Assembly (NCBI GenBank): GCA_019096065.1
Contig: JAGUCH010000002.1
Location: forward strand, 6,522,501-6,586,500
Source of the DNA: Paracyclopina nana
Taxonomy: Eukaryota; Arthropoda; Copepoda; Cyclopoida; Cyclopettidae
Direction of reading: 5' to 3'
DNA length: 64,000 nt
The notes under the pieces were generated by a model. The model was not told where the DNA came from. It saw only the letters and a list, made by a program, of their open reading frames with translations, and did not search any database. Positions 10,821 through 21,732 of this stretch are shown piece after piece. Both the position numbers and the translations under genes were made by a program. Each line of letters begins with the position of its first letter. The stretch's first letter is position 1.

Positions 10821-11613
10821 GCTTCTTCTTCAATGGTTTCGCATACACTTTGAGCTCGCGAAGAAGTCGACGACGACAACGACGGCGATCTAGAAGACGA
10901 GGCTGCTGCTGCTGTTAGTACAACTGCTGCTGCTGTTCACTTCTTTTTTTGCCTCCTTGCGAAGAACCGTAGTCGCTAGTGCTGGCAGCCGAGGCCGAAA
11001 GAAGAAGAATTTCGTCGTCAACGGGCGAGCGAAGCTTCCTTAACCTGCTTAACCTGGTGTAGCCGGCCAGACTTGAGTCTTTCTCCCGAGCGGGGCGGCT
11101 GTAAGAATCTTGAGAGGTCTTTGAACGACGTCGAAAACGCTGCTGGCTGCTGCTGGTGCTGCGCAAGGAGATGAAAGCGACCAAGCCGTCCGTTCCGGGC
11201 TCGCCAACTTTGCGACGGGTTGGGTCGACTCGCAGTAGGCTTCCACCGATTTTTAATCGAAAATAACGTCAACCCAATCATAGAACAATCGATGACTGTT
11301 TTCGTAATTTCGCTGAAAAACTAACACCAACTCAATTTAACGAGCAATAAAATATATCGGTCCATCTTTAGCTGTCAGTCACATATCAACATGAAAGCTG
11401 ACGACGCGCACGCGAAAAATAACACAAAGGAGTAAGAATCGCGCACGCGTTCTAGCTTCTCTCGCTCAAGGCGGGAAAATTCAAATGGCTCAACCTAGAT
11501 TTAGATGCCACACCACACAAATGGCACACTACTGCATTCTGTTGATGACTTTTTGAAAACAGCAACAATTGCACAGAAAATCGATTCAAATGCCAACTTA
11601 TTATTTCATAGCA
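10821..11613. other. extradenticle 5' flank with CTG/CAG triplet runs, then intergenic
   Basis: The first 100 bases before the exd start codon hold short triplet runs (GCT/TGC at 10902-10914 and 10924-10936), likely within its 5' UTR. The overlapping frames here give only low-complexity peptides. From about 11280 the sequence is ordinary intergenic DNA up to the ALG1 stop. Confidence 0.4.
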
Positions 11614-14600
11614 TCACAATAGGTCTTGGAGCACAGGTAAGGCCACTGCCTTCCAATGATCGGGCCATCTAGCAGCCCTAAAACGCTCTAGATGGTTGGC
11701 AAAAGGTCGTCTCCTGCGCTCATAGGACACATTGGGAAAGTCCTCGAACCATTGAACAATACGATCTGACAACTCCTCAGGGGTGTCGAACATCATGCCA
11801 TTAATTCCGTCCTTGACCAACTCTGGCAAGGCTGGGAAGTTCTTGGCTGCCACGGGAAGTCCACAGCCAAACATATCGACAACCTGCCAACATAAATTGC
11901 TTGGTATTAGATTTTCTTGCAGTCATCACGAGTGCATGTCGCAAGGCTGAAAGATTTAGTAATTTTCTTACTCAACAGCTCCAAAAAAACCTTTAGTTTT
12001 GATTGTAGGTTTCATAAACAATTTTCAAAATACTTCCACATAGTCCGGTCCATCAAAGTCGAGGTTTATACGGCTAAGCGTTTTAAAAAGATTAAACATA
12101 TTTTTGCTACTCTCGACAGAAAAGAATGAAAAGTTAAAGATGTGGTGGCTCGTAGCAGGTGACAAAATACAACGCTTTTTTAAAGCTTCTGTGCTATTTT
12201 AAACTTACAAGAAAACGTATTTTACAACAATTCTAGCTGTGCTGTGCGTTCTTTGCCCGCAGAGCAAGCAATAAAGCCGTAAAATCTTAATCCAAAACGC
12301 TGACTATGCAATGGTAATCTGATTTCAAAAATAAGTATGCAAATTGCAGGAGCACTTCAAATAGCACACAAGGTGTCCATTTTAATGAGATCAGCTAAAC
12401 ACTAAGATCAGCATAAAAAGTATAAATGCCTCCCGCATGTCTCTTGTAAAACTTTGGTTTAGTCACCCATAAGGCATGAATGCAGGGGTAGCCCGCCCGC
12501 TAATGGGCTAAAGGAAATTTGAGCTAGAGTTGTCTTTTTTTTGCAAAATCGCCAAATAGCAAAATATTCAACTGCGTACCTAAAGATCCTCATCAACAAA
12601 ATATTAGCTGTTTTGAAAACTTATGCTTACAAATATTGTTTTCTCCGAGCTTTTTTCTACAAGTCAAGCTATACAAAAGATCCGGCTTCATTTGACCTAA
12701 AACTCTTATAAGCCTATCAAAGACTTATCTCTTGCATTTTAGTTAGATTCACATTTTCATGTTTTTTTCCTTAACTTGTTACGATGCAAAAATGTATCAG
12801 ATGCTAGAAAAGTTAATGTTTTGTGCTTTCCTGGTAATACGTTTTTAATTTTTCTATGATTTTTAAAAGCAAGATGCTTTAAAAAACTTTGATTTTTGAT
12901 CATTTTCCTATCAGGCATTATTACGTAATTACTCTTCTAGTAGGAGCGGTGCATCACAAGAGAACCATGTACAGACTGCTATGGTAGTAGTACCAAGCAC
13001 GATATGAAGGAGGGCCAGGAAAGGTGTGTCACAATAGGACCAAGTACGATTTCCCCCCAAACCCATAAGAAAATAATTTACATTTTCTCTATTTTTCCCT
13101 CTGCTTACCCGTTTTTAACTGATATTGCTTCAAGAGCTATATTGCGCCTCGCATACTTATCTTTACAGCAAGCAAGACTGAAAACTTTCAGTCGACAACC
13201 ACTCGCAAAACTTTAAGAGTGAAAATTAACCCACTGAATTTAACTCAAAGGCTAATTTTGGATTAAAAATTCTTTTACAGGACTTTTTAGGATTCATTTT
13301 ACATTTAAGAGATGAAAATCAAAATCAAATTTTATCTTGAATAAAGTAATCAAATTATGTAAATGGGACTCAATAATTTATAAAACTTTAAATATCCATT
13401 TATAACTTTGAATTAAATTATCTAATGCTAGCAATGCCTACCTTATTATATTAGATTTTCCAAAAAATTACTTTATTTTCAACGTGCCTTCTAACCAAGA
13501 GCTTTCCACCAATGCAACGGTGTAATTATTTTTGATGATGCCCTAATAGTTTGTAGCTTGGCGACAAGCAGCAAAAAATCCTTCCCCTATCCATCACCTA
13601 TTCAGTACTTTAACCACATATTTCTCGTCTTCATCACTTGCTTTACAAGCCATATCATATAGGCTAACAACTAGAATACAAGTAATTAAATGCTTATCAT
13701 GAGCAAGATTGAAAGCTTCCAATACTTTGCACAAGAAAGTTAGACTTGAGGTTATGCGCGACAATTATTTTAGAATGAGTTTTCCATGAAGATTTACAAT
13801 CAGCATGCATACCTTCATTGGCAAGTCGACGCCTGACGATGAAGTGTGCAAGCAAACCCCGAGGTCAGCAGATGCAAGCATGAGAGGATAATCCTCCGGC
13901 TCCAACCAAGGCATGATGACAGAAATGTGACTCCACTCTTGGTCTTGAATGAGCTTCCGATAGTACTCCTTCAGCGGCCCCTTGCCCGTGATGACGCAAA
14001 TAAGATTAGGTAGCGTGCATAGGGACTCACAGCGTGATTCGTACAGGGTCAATGCATCGAAGAGGATGCCAAAGTCTTCGTCAGGTGTCCAAGACGTGCT
14101 TGAGACAAGCACACCCGGTCTATCGGTTCTTAAGCGGACAACCCCGTCACCGCCGACGTCAGCCAGGAGCCTATTCAAAAATGGGTAAGTGTCCGATAAC
14201 CTCGTAAAGAGGTCATGCTTCTCCTCCAAGGAACATGGCTTGAAAGAGTCCATTGGCCTATCATAGAGGACGGTGGCGTCAATATTCCATTTAGCGTAGA
14301 GATCTCTCTTCATGGCTTTGGAGACGCAAAATGCAGCATGTACTCTCGGCCCGAAAAATGCTTCAATCGATTTAGCCACGTGCACCAGGGGGTGAGATGG
14401 GCTGCTCAAATTCATGGCCATGATTGAGTAGCCATAATTGTGCCAGTCGAGAACGAGCTTCGTTTTAGGGTGAAAGAATGTGTAGAAATATGCTGCAATG
14501 AGGGTAGGAATGGTGGGCGGGTTTTGCATCAGGATCACATTGGGCCCGCAGAAGAATGGCAATGCCATCCAAATGGTGAGAAGTTGCCAGAAAGCTTTAA

Positions 14601-14862
14601 AAAGCAGTGACAGGAATCGGGGTAGACGTATCCACGTTGGATATGGCGTCAGATTGCTTATGTGGATGTTGGCAGAATTGGACACTGCGAAATTCAAGTT
14701 TGATCCGCCATGATACCCCAATAATTTGACCCTGAATCCCTCATTTGCTAATGAGACCGCATGGTTGCACATCCTGGGGCTGCGGCCAAGATCCCCCAAA
14801 ACGAGGACATATGCGCTGTAGTTCCTTTTTGATTGTCTCTCATCTTCTTGCATTGTCTGCAA
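11614..14862 (-). CDS. ALG1: Chitobiosyldiphosphodolichol beta-mannosyltransferase
   Basis: A GT-B glycosyltransferase that adds the first mannose from GDP-mannose to GlcNAc2-PP-dolichol on the cytosolic face of the ER. I read two exons, 14862-13813 and 11883-11614, separated by a 1.93-kb intron. The split falls at PMKV|VDMFG, exactly inside the conserved C-terminal nucleotide-binding region. Motifs seen are VLGDLGRSPRM near the start, a hydrophobic membrane anchor at about residues 80-110, QNPPTIP, LDWHNYGYS, FCVSKAMKRDL, LVSSTSWTPDEDF, ITGKGPLKEYY, and SSGVDLPMKV followed by FGCGLPV. The protein is 439 residues, close to the family's length of about 460. A second ATG at 14853 is an alternative start. 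Confidence 0.93.
11884..13812 (-). other. Long AT-rich intron of ALG1
   Basis: About 1.9 kb between the two ALG1 exons, with a donor at 13812 and an acceptor ending at 11884. It is very AT-rich. Small frames inside it (for example 13004-13216) have no family features. No nested gene or clear transposon end was found. Confidence 0.5.
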
Positions 14863-15375
14863 CAGAAAATGGGAGAAGGTTTAATTTGGTAGCACTTGAT
14901 GTCGTGGTTGTCGCATGAGCACGTTTATGTAGTATAATTATCATTTGTTTCTTCTCAATTAATGGCAAGACTGATTCTGTTTTTTTTTTCGCTCCACGTG
15001 AGTGACCTACAAATGCTTGTGTCGCTTCCAATGGGTGTAAAAAGCATATGTAAGTTGTTACATTAAAACTAAAGTTCTTCGCATTGTGCGCATGGAGCAG
15101 CAGCAAATGATGAGTTTTGAGCGTCAGCAGCATTTAGTCCTTGTAAGTGCGTGCCAACCGCAATTTCTAATATTTTCCTCAATGAATTATGGTGAAAAGC
15201 GTAGTAGAAAAGTATGGACCAATCGATATAAGCTCTCTACTACAAAAATGTTTTAGGCGAAGAGGAGGAGAAGCATGAGGAGGAGGAGGAGGTGGAGAAA
15301 GATCTGATATGGTACTTGCGTTCTTCGAGCACTTGACAACCATCGTTAGTATCACAAAACGTTTCAAGTGAGCAG
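14863..15375. other. Intergenic: ALG1 upstream and TMCC 3' UTR
   Basis: This holds the ALG1 promoter side and the 3' UTR of the TMCC gene. A purine-rich GAGGAG run lies at about 15257-15300. No gene is seen. Confidence 0.4.
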
Positions 15376-17052
15376 CTAGCTTTTCTTTAGCCGCTTCACT
15401 AGGGCCAAGATGGCATCCTGGTGGTAGTAGGCACACACCGAAACTATCACAACGATGATAGTCGTCATCATTCGCAGAGTTGTGCGCAGGAACGGCTTCG
15501 TCAGGTTCATAAAAGTCCCAATGAAAAACAAGATGACATGGATGAAAGTGATGAGGGCGTTCAGCAGCTTCATCATGATGGCCCGAGCGTCTGTGCTATC
15601 GAGGCCCTCGATGTTCAAGTACTGCTGTTGCACCTGCTGGTGCTCCATGCTCGTCACTTTGGTCTCCAGGGTCTGCAGATGCTCCTTGATGTCCAAGAGC
15701 CGCTCCTCGCTCTGGTATTGCACCTTCTCTTCCATGTCACTAACGCCCGACTTGATGTTCTCGATCTCGTGCTGGTGCAACTCGGTCAGATCGTTGATTT
15801 GCTCTTCCAAGCGAGCAAAGCTCTCGCGCTCCTCCAATAGTTTATAGGTCAAGCTCTCCACCTCGGCCTTGCATTGCTGCCTGAGCTCGTCCATTTCCTC
15901 ACGGAGGCGATCGACCTCCTCCTTTTGTAGAGTCAACTCTTGCATGATCATATTTAGCTCCGGGGACGAGGCAGCCTCCTCATTGGTAATTGGCCTTCTA
16001 GTAGGAGACGAGCGCTGATGATTATCTTGTACTGCCGCAACTTGAGTTTGTTGCGCACCATGATGTGAGCTCTCAGCCTCGCTGGCCGCATCACTGGCTC
16101 TAGGTGATCGAGTGCGGCGGCCTCCGTCCTCGCTGAGGCATTTACGCCGCTCCTCAAAGGAGCTCTGACGCTCGTTGGACATGCTAGAGCCTCCACCGCC
16201 CGAGTTTTCTCTAGGCAAAGATGAGCTATTTTTCTGAGGCTTCTCCACAGGAGTTGGTGCTTTCCCTTGCTGCAACGAGCTGAGGTTGTCTGCCGATCCG
16301 TACTTGTTGTGACCGAGTACGAAGTTGGCAAACTCTTTGGGCTTTGACATGACTGTGCTCGACATGCCCGAGATGCCGTCGCGAATGTTGCCACCCACGT
16401 GCTTGAGGCCTTGGCCAATGTCACGAATTTTTGGTTTTTGCTGCATCAGCCCGTTCTTCTCGAGGTGGCGCACTTTTTTGCTATACTCGTCCAGCTTCTT
16501 CTGGAGTTGAGCAATTTGCTGGGCCGACTTTTGGTTCTTCTTCTCAAACACCTGCTTGATGCGCTGCTGCTGAATCCCGTCTGTCGCGTTGGCGGACAGC
16601 TTCAAGTACTCGTTCACGTTCTCGTCCAAGCTCGTTTGAACGTCCTTGATCTGCTCTTTGGTCTTGCCAATCTTGCCCTGGTAGTGGTCAATCGCCTTAG
16701 CAGTTAGTACGGGGTCGGGCGTGGCCGACGTCAACTGGCTGAATAGGTCGGGGTCATCGTAGAAGATGCTGTTGCCGAGGCTGTCCTGGTCGAGCGTCAG
16801 CCTCGAATGGTGACTGGGTGAGACGTTGGACGATGACAGCGATCCCGAGCCAGGAATCGTGAGTGACTCTTCAGCCGTGGCGGCCGCCAGGGTTGACGTG
16901 GCAGCGACCAGCATGCTGGTGGACGTCATTGGATCGTCGTGATCATGGTCGGAAGCGATGCTGCGCCCTGAACTTCCAGTGCCACTCCTCAGAGTATCTC
17001 TGGCCTTGGCCCCCGTGGCCGAGGAGGCGGGAGACCTGCCCCTGTGTTTCAT
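15376..17052 (-). CDS. TMCC-family transmembrane and coiled-coil domain protein
   Basis: An intronless frame of 558 residues matching the TMCC1/2/3 family, ER membrane proteins with long coiled coils that associate with ribosomes and, for TMCC1, with ER-endosome contact sites. The N-terminus is Ser/Thr-rich. Residues of about 108-200 form the conserved first coiled coil (the region with DHYQGKIGKTKEQIKDVQ and LKLSANATDGIQQQRIKQVF). The segment GLKHVGGNIRDGISGMS and SKPKEFANFVLGHNKYGSADN is a family signature. A second coiled coil spans about 370-480. Two hydrophobic helices near 495-550 form the C-terminal hairpin anchor, ending in a basic tail (KRLKKS). I cannot assign a specific paralogue. 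The divergent neighbour is V-ATPase subunit D. Confidence 0.92.
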   Translation of the reverse strand: MKHRGRSPASSATGAKARDTLRSGTGSSGRSIASDHDHDDPMTSTSMLVAATSTLAAATAEESLTIPGSGSLSSSNVSPSHHSRLTLDQDSLGNSIFYDDPDLFSQLTSATPDPVLTAKAIDHYQGKIGKTKEQIKDVQTSLDENVNEYLKLSANATDGIQQQRIKQVFEKKNQKSAQQIAQLQKKLDEYSKKVRHLEKNGLMQQKPKIRDIGQGLKHVGGNIRDGISGMSSTVMSKPKEFANFVLGHNKYGSADNLSSLQQGKAPTPVEKPQKNSSSLPRENSGGGGSSMSNERQSSFEERRKCLSEDGGRRTRSPRASDAASEAESSHHGAQQTQVAAVQDNHQRSSPTRRPITNEEAASSPELNMIMQELTLQKEEVDRLREEMDELRQQCKAEVESLTYKLLEERESFARLEEQINDLTELHQHEIENIKSGVSDMEEKVQYQSEERLLDIKEHLQTLETKVTSMEHQQVQQQYLNIEGLDSTDARAIMMKLLNALITFIHVILFFIGTFMNLTKPFLRTTLRMMTTIIVVIVSVCAYYHQDAILALVKRLKKS

Positions 17053-17781
17053 GACAGTTTTTCAACAGTCTCCGTCATCACTTTTTTTGCTGCTCCAGTG
17101 TCGTTTTCTTAGTGATACTATTATGTGAGGAGGCAAGGCCAAACGCAATCGCTCGGCAGGGGGCAGATGAGAGCCTTCTTCCAGCGGACTTTCTTTTTCG
17201 TGTCCAAGATTATGCGGAATCGGGGCAGCAGAGTCTGACAGAATTCGTGTGTCAACAAAACCGGGCAACTGAGTCGATCAGCTGATAGCAGCCACGAATC
17301 TAAGCAAAAACATGTGCACAACTCAAAGTGAAAGACGCGTCCCAGGTTTAACATTATGTAGATTTAACAAGTATGCGGGTTCTGTTATGCTTAGCCTTTC
17401 ACTAATGTCACGCATGTCTAACTAATTTTTTGACACTCGCCTTAAATTAACGCGTCCCCTTTTCAGTTTTTCTACATCTCTAAAGCCACAAAAGCTTTTT
17501 CTCGGGCATTCATGGATTGACTAAACAGCTCTCATTCCGCCAAATATCGAACCTTAACAGACTAAAATGTAATTAGAGCATTAAGAAAAAATATTTAGTC
17601 AATTTTTTTTATAAAGTAGTCGCCCAAAACTGCAGAATGGTCCTGACATTCAGTCTGAGATGGGAAGCGGTCGCAATTTCGATCCTATTTTTCATCACAT
17701 GACAACTTTAGCAGACTCTCAGCAGTCAACTGGAACTAAGAAAATTGTTCTAGCCCAGATCTTTGTTCTACTTCCCATATT
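17053..17781. promoter_or_regulatory. Divergent intergenic region between TMCC and V-ATPase D genes
   Basis: A 729-bp gap between two genes transcribed away from each other, so it holds both promoters. I found no firm core-promoter motif and no gene inside it. Confidence 0.35.
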
Positions 17782-18531
17782 ATGTCTGGAAAGGATCGCA
17801 TTTCCATTTTCCCGTCTCGTGGAGCTCAAACGCTGATGAAAGGCCGACTCAAGGGCGCGCAGAAAGGCCACAGCCTTCTAAAAAAGAAGGCTGACGCCCT
17901 CCAAATGCGTTTTAGAATGGTACTTAAGAAGATCATTGAAACAAAGCAAACAATGGGAGATGTGATGAAAGAAGCTTCCTTTTCCCTGGCAGAGGCCAAA
18001 TTCGTGCTTGGTGACATCAACCAGCCGGTTTTGCAGACTGTCAACAAAGCCAGGCTGAAGATCAGGACACGCAAGGATAACGTGGCAGGTGTCAACTTGC
18101 CTGTTTTTGAGTCATACTCAGATGGAAGCGATTCTTACGAGCTAGCTGGTTTGGCCAGGGGCGGACAAAAGGTGGCTGAACTTAAGAAGAACTACACTGC
18201 TGCTGTCACACTTTTGGTGGAGCTTGCTTCCTTGCAAACTGCTTTTATCACACTGGATGAAGTGATCAAGGTGACCAATAGGCGTGTCAACGCCATCGAG
18301 CATGTCATCATTCCCAAAATCGAGCGCACATTGGCATACATCATTTCCGAATTGGATGAACTCGAGAGGGAAGAATTCTTCCGATTGAAGAAGGTTCAGG
18401 ATAAGAAGAAAAGGATCAAAAAGGCCAAAGAGGCTGAAGCTGAGGCTCGCCGAGCACAAGGCTATGATGAAGATGATGAAAGCACAGCCAACATATTCGA
18501 GGCTGATCATGATGAGGATCTTCTTTTTTAG
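17782..18531 (+). CDS. Vha36: V-type proton ATPase subunit D
   Basis: The central rotor (stalk) subunit of the V1 sector. It couples ATP hydrolysis to proton pumping across endomembranes and apical plasma membranes. It is a complete 249-residue frame with no intron. The start [20 protein letters not shown] is typical of the family, and the long antiparallel coiled coil follows. Conserved blocks include [23 protein letters not shown], the glycine-rich GLARGGQKV and [18 protein letters not shown]. The C-terminus is acidic. An AATAAA lies just after the stop near 18590. The ubiquitous insect paralogue (Vha36-1 in flies) is the likely counterpart, but I cannot tell paralogues apart here. Confidence 0.96.
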   Translation: MSGKDRISIFPSRGAQTLMKGRLKGAQKGHSLLKKKADALQMRFRMVLKKIIETKQTMGDVMKEASFSLAEAKFVLGDINQPVLQTVNKARLKIRTRKDNVAGVNLPVFESYSDGSDSYELAGLARGGQKVAELKKNYTAAVTLLVELASLQTAFITLDEVIKVTNRRVNAIEHVIIPKIERTLAYIISELDELEREEFFRLKKVQDKKKRIKKAKEAEAEARRAQGYDEDDESTANIFEADHDEDLLF

Positions 18532-18729
18532 ATTTTATTGATGGATAACATGTGATTCGTTGCTTATGTTATTTAGAATGTGATTCGTTTAATAAATTGT
18601 GGCTTTTTATGCAACACTCTGTCAGGTGCTATTCTAGCTGCTGATTCCTATTCGAAATTTTCGCAGTGGAAACTTCACATGACAGCCTTAGCGTGTTTAT
18701 TATCTGTGAATGGGTGTTGCTGATCAAAC

Positions 18730-19499
18730 ATGTTTCTGTACAGTGAAGAGAACAACTACTTCAACCTTCTCGTGGATATTTTCATCTCCTCCACCACGGT
18801 TGTTGGAGTGATATTTCACTCTGTGGTAATAACAGGATACACGGTGCTGTCATTCAACGAGGTGTCTTGTCTTATTGAGCCAGCGTTGGTGTATTACTTT
18901 CATTCACTAGGCGTTTCGGCTATATTGAGCATCTTATTGATTGGGATGTTTCTAGTTTCAAGTCATTACCCCAATGATCAACCACCAAGCATTAAGCATC
19001 CTTCACAAGCGAGTCAATCTTTGGCAAGGTATGATATTTTAATTGAGTTATTTTAAGAAGGCTACCCAATTGATGACGTAGCAATAGTGGTGATGCTGGA
19101 GATGGAGTTGTGCAGATGACTGTGTCTTCAGTCAGCAGAAGAATATCTACCGCATCAGTACCTACAATTTGTGGCCAATCTCCCCGAGAGCTGGAATCGA
19201 CAAAATGGGCACACGAAACAGAGATCTACTTGATTCAAGCTGCTTACACACTTCTGTTCATTCTCCATTTAGCCAACCTCATACTTGGAACAGTTTTGGT
19301 CTTTCCACTTTTTTTCTCACTTAAACTACACCTAGGCTACATCATAGACGATAGTGACGTGGTAGTTTGCTATCCTCCGCTATTTTGGTTTACATTTCTC
19401 ACTCTGCTTTCTGAGTACTTTATGGGATTTGTATTTTTGGTAGCATTTTATCAAAATGTCATTAAAGAGGTGAAAAGTTTCCAGCACGAACTGGACTAA
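18730..19499 (+). CDS. Four-helix membrane protein, unrecognised
   Basis: Two exons, 18730-19028 and 19088-19499, are joined across a 59-bp intron; AG|GT and TAG splice sites with matching phase give a 235-residue protein. There are four hydrophobic stretches: roughly residues 15-38 and 52-76 in exon 1, and about 148-170 and 192-218 in exon 2. Between the pairs is a polar Ser/Thr-rich loop (VSSVSRRISTASVP) that looks phosphorylatable. Both ends are therefore likely on the same side of the membrane. I do not recognise the family. The coding quality is good, with long hydrophobic blocks preserved across the splice. The gene lies between V-ATPase D and the convergent ABHD12 gene. Confidence 0.7.
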
Positions 19500-19560
19500 T
19501 TCTAGCATGATAATAAACTCATATACTATATGACCCAATTGGCCAAAGCAATCACAAAAG

Positions 19561-20980
19561 TTAATTGTTCACGGTTCTATCGTCTCCCCAATCTCCAGTA
19601 ATGCTCTTCGAAACGAAATGCCTAAAAATGCTATTAATAGCTTACATAATAGAAATTCAGTTTCAACTTACCGTATGATATCAGATGTTTCAGGGGCTGA
19701 GTAAATAAATATGTGAGCAAGGCCTTTCTCCGAATCAAAACTGACAAACTTTACAGGCTTGGCATCTAAAGGCCTGGTCGCTAAGGCTGCTTGATACAGC
19801 CTCTCACCCAAAGCATAAGGCACCACAAGATCATCCTAAAAAGTGCATGTTTATCTAAGCAAGCTGCATTTCAGTAAATGAAGAAGCACCTTTGCATGCA
19901 TGATTAGAATTGGTATGTAAATCTGGCCAATTCTCTGGTCGGAGACAAAACCCACGTCATTCTTGGTCAGTGTTCCAGTGAAGAACCACCTGAACCACGG
20001 CATTTTCCTCCATAGAAAGGCCATTGGGTGCAACTTGATCTCATCATGAATATTATTGAAAGGGGACTCGAGAACAAGAGCCACGGGAGGCTCTCCAGAT
20101 TCACACAGTCTCGCCACTGCTTCCGTCGAGACAGCTGTGCCCAAAGAGTGACCATAAACTATCACCGGTGACTCTTTGGCCTTGGATTTGGCATATTCGT
20201 AAACTTTCAAAGCATCTTGCACCACTCCAGTCTTGCTAGGAGTGATTGGACTGGAGTCGGCATATCCTAGAAAAAGGCATTGGAAAAAGCTAAAAAAAGG
20301 GAGCTAAGCATGCATTGAGTACCTCTGTAATCAAAGCAGATAATATGATAGTTCAGCTTCTGAAGAACTTTATACAACTCAATACGGTGCTCTCTGGCGC
20401 GAGATCCTGTGTTTCCATGAAGGTAGACAATGATTGGATCCCCTTGACTCAAAGTCGCTTCATACCACTCGCTGTCTTTGCCTTGAGAATCTTCAATCAA
20501 GTTTTCAGGCAGAATGTGCCACACACCAACTTCAACATTGACATCAGTGGGAATGTAAAAGTTCCTGGCGCCGCTCAAGCCTTCGTTTTCTGGCTTGTCG
20601 AAATCAATATGCTTGGGCCAGTGAACTAAAAATCAAGCCAATGTTGGAAATATGTACCATAAACACTAATTGTTATCCTTACCCCAAGGCAAAAATACCA
20701 TTTGCCGCTGCACAGTTGTGCTCCAGCGAAATATCGATGGAACAATCACAAATATGAAAATGAGGCCCAATGCTCCAGTGATGAGTATGGATTTTAAGCT
20801 CCTAAAAAGCGTTTTGTGGATTTTAGCTATTTTTGCTCAATAAGTTGCATGCAACAATGAAGTGCGAGAATTGAAGGGAAAGACACAAAACATGCTGCCA
20901 CACCAATCATTGACTTACATGCCATAAAACCACCCTGCTAGTGCTATGGTAATTCCAAGCAATCGGCGTACAAAGGCCAT
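19561..20980 (-). CDS. ABHD12: ABHD12 lysophosphatidylserine / monoacylglycerol lipase
   Basis: A serine hydrolase with an N-terminal membrane anchor. In animals ABHD12 breaks down lysophosphatidylserine and can hydrolyse 2-arachidonoylglycerol. I read six exons, 20980-20919, 20801-20683, 20625-20323, 20266-19890, 19835-19672 and 19621-19561, all with canonical splice sites and matching phase, giving 361 residues. Two hydrophobic stretches lie at about residues 7-21 and 25-42. The alpha/beta-hydrolase fold shows the oxyanion motif YLHGNTGSR, CFDYRGYADS, the nucleophile elbow VYGHSLGTA (Ser), the acid in MHAKDDLVVP (Asp) and the catalytic His in KGLAHIYIY. The triad is complete. A small divergent gene starts 340 bp upstream. 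Confidence 0.95.
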
Positions 20981-21319
20981 GATGAATGCTGCCTCTTTTG
21001 TCCTTGTAGTTGTGTTGTGTAGTCCCTTTCAATTATCCCACAACTCAATCAAACTAAAACAGTCAAATAAGATGAAGAAGTTTTTGGCCTTCTAAGACAA
21101 TCATTTCAGAGTACTGGTTTTTTATCTGAACTGTTATCGAATATGGGACGAAATAGTGAACACTAATAGAGGAGTTTTCTCTTTGTTATCTCAAGAAGAA
21201 GAACAGGAAGTGAGGAAGAAAAGCATGCATAAAGGGCTCTGATCAACGGCTGTACCTTTTTCTAGGTAGATATGGCTTCATTGGGTCATCAGCCTGAAAT
21301 ATGAAGCAGACATAGATTT

Positions 21320-21732
21320 ATGACTTCATTTTACCGTGAAGCTACCATGATTCATTACTTCAAGTCCGGATTTTACTTATTAAGTCTTCTGATATCAGCT
21401 GTCTGTTCGCAAGAGCTTCTCAATGCAATAAAAGAAGAAATTGAGCCTGACATAGTAATCCTACTTTCATACGCTACAGACACAAATTTGCAGTTTCTCA
21501 TTTCCCACAGAAAATCAAGATAAATAACAAAAACCACCAAGACTTACTGGAAGTATCCGATTACCTATTGACAAATGGGGTTCAAAGCTCAATTTTGTCA
21601 GCCATAAGGCAAAATTTGGGCATCGAAGATTCGCAAGAAATGAAAGGAATTGAGAAAAGTTTGAAGAAAACATTTCAGAAAATTCATGACGAAGCAGACA
21701 AGCCAAAAAGAGGAAAAAACTTACCCTTGTAG
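21320..21732 (+). CDS. Small secreted or membrane-anchored protein, unrecognised, two exons
   Basis: I infer exon 1 as 21320-21454 and exon 2 as 21511-21732. The 56-bp intron starts GTAATC and ends CCCACAG. The joint is in phase 0 and opens a second exon of 73 codons with even, non-repetitive coding character (LLEVSDYLLTNGVQSS). From the ATG at 21347 the product is 109 residues with a strong signal peptide (YFKSGFYLLSLLISAVCSQ). From 21320 it is 118 residues. The mature chain is helical in look and Lys/Glu-rich, with a basic end (KPKRGKNLPL). No family is recognised. The intron size matches other short introns in this window, which supports the model. Without splicing, exon 1 runs into a stop shortly after the junction. 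Confidence 0.45.

Noticed and set aside
15421..15847. Two plus-strand frames over the TMCC gene
   Set aside because: They are antisense to a coiled-coil coding region. Leu/Val-rich peptides arise from the complement of Gln/Glu/Lys codons.
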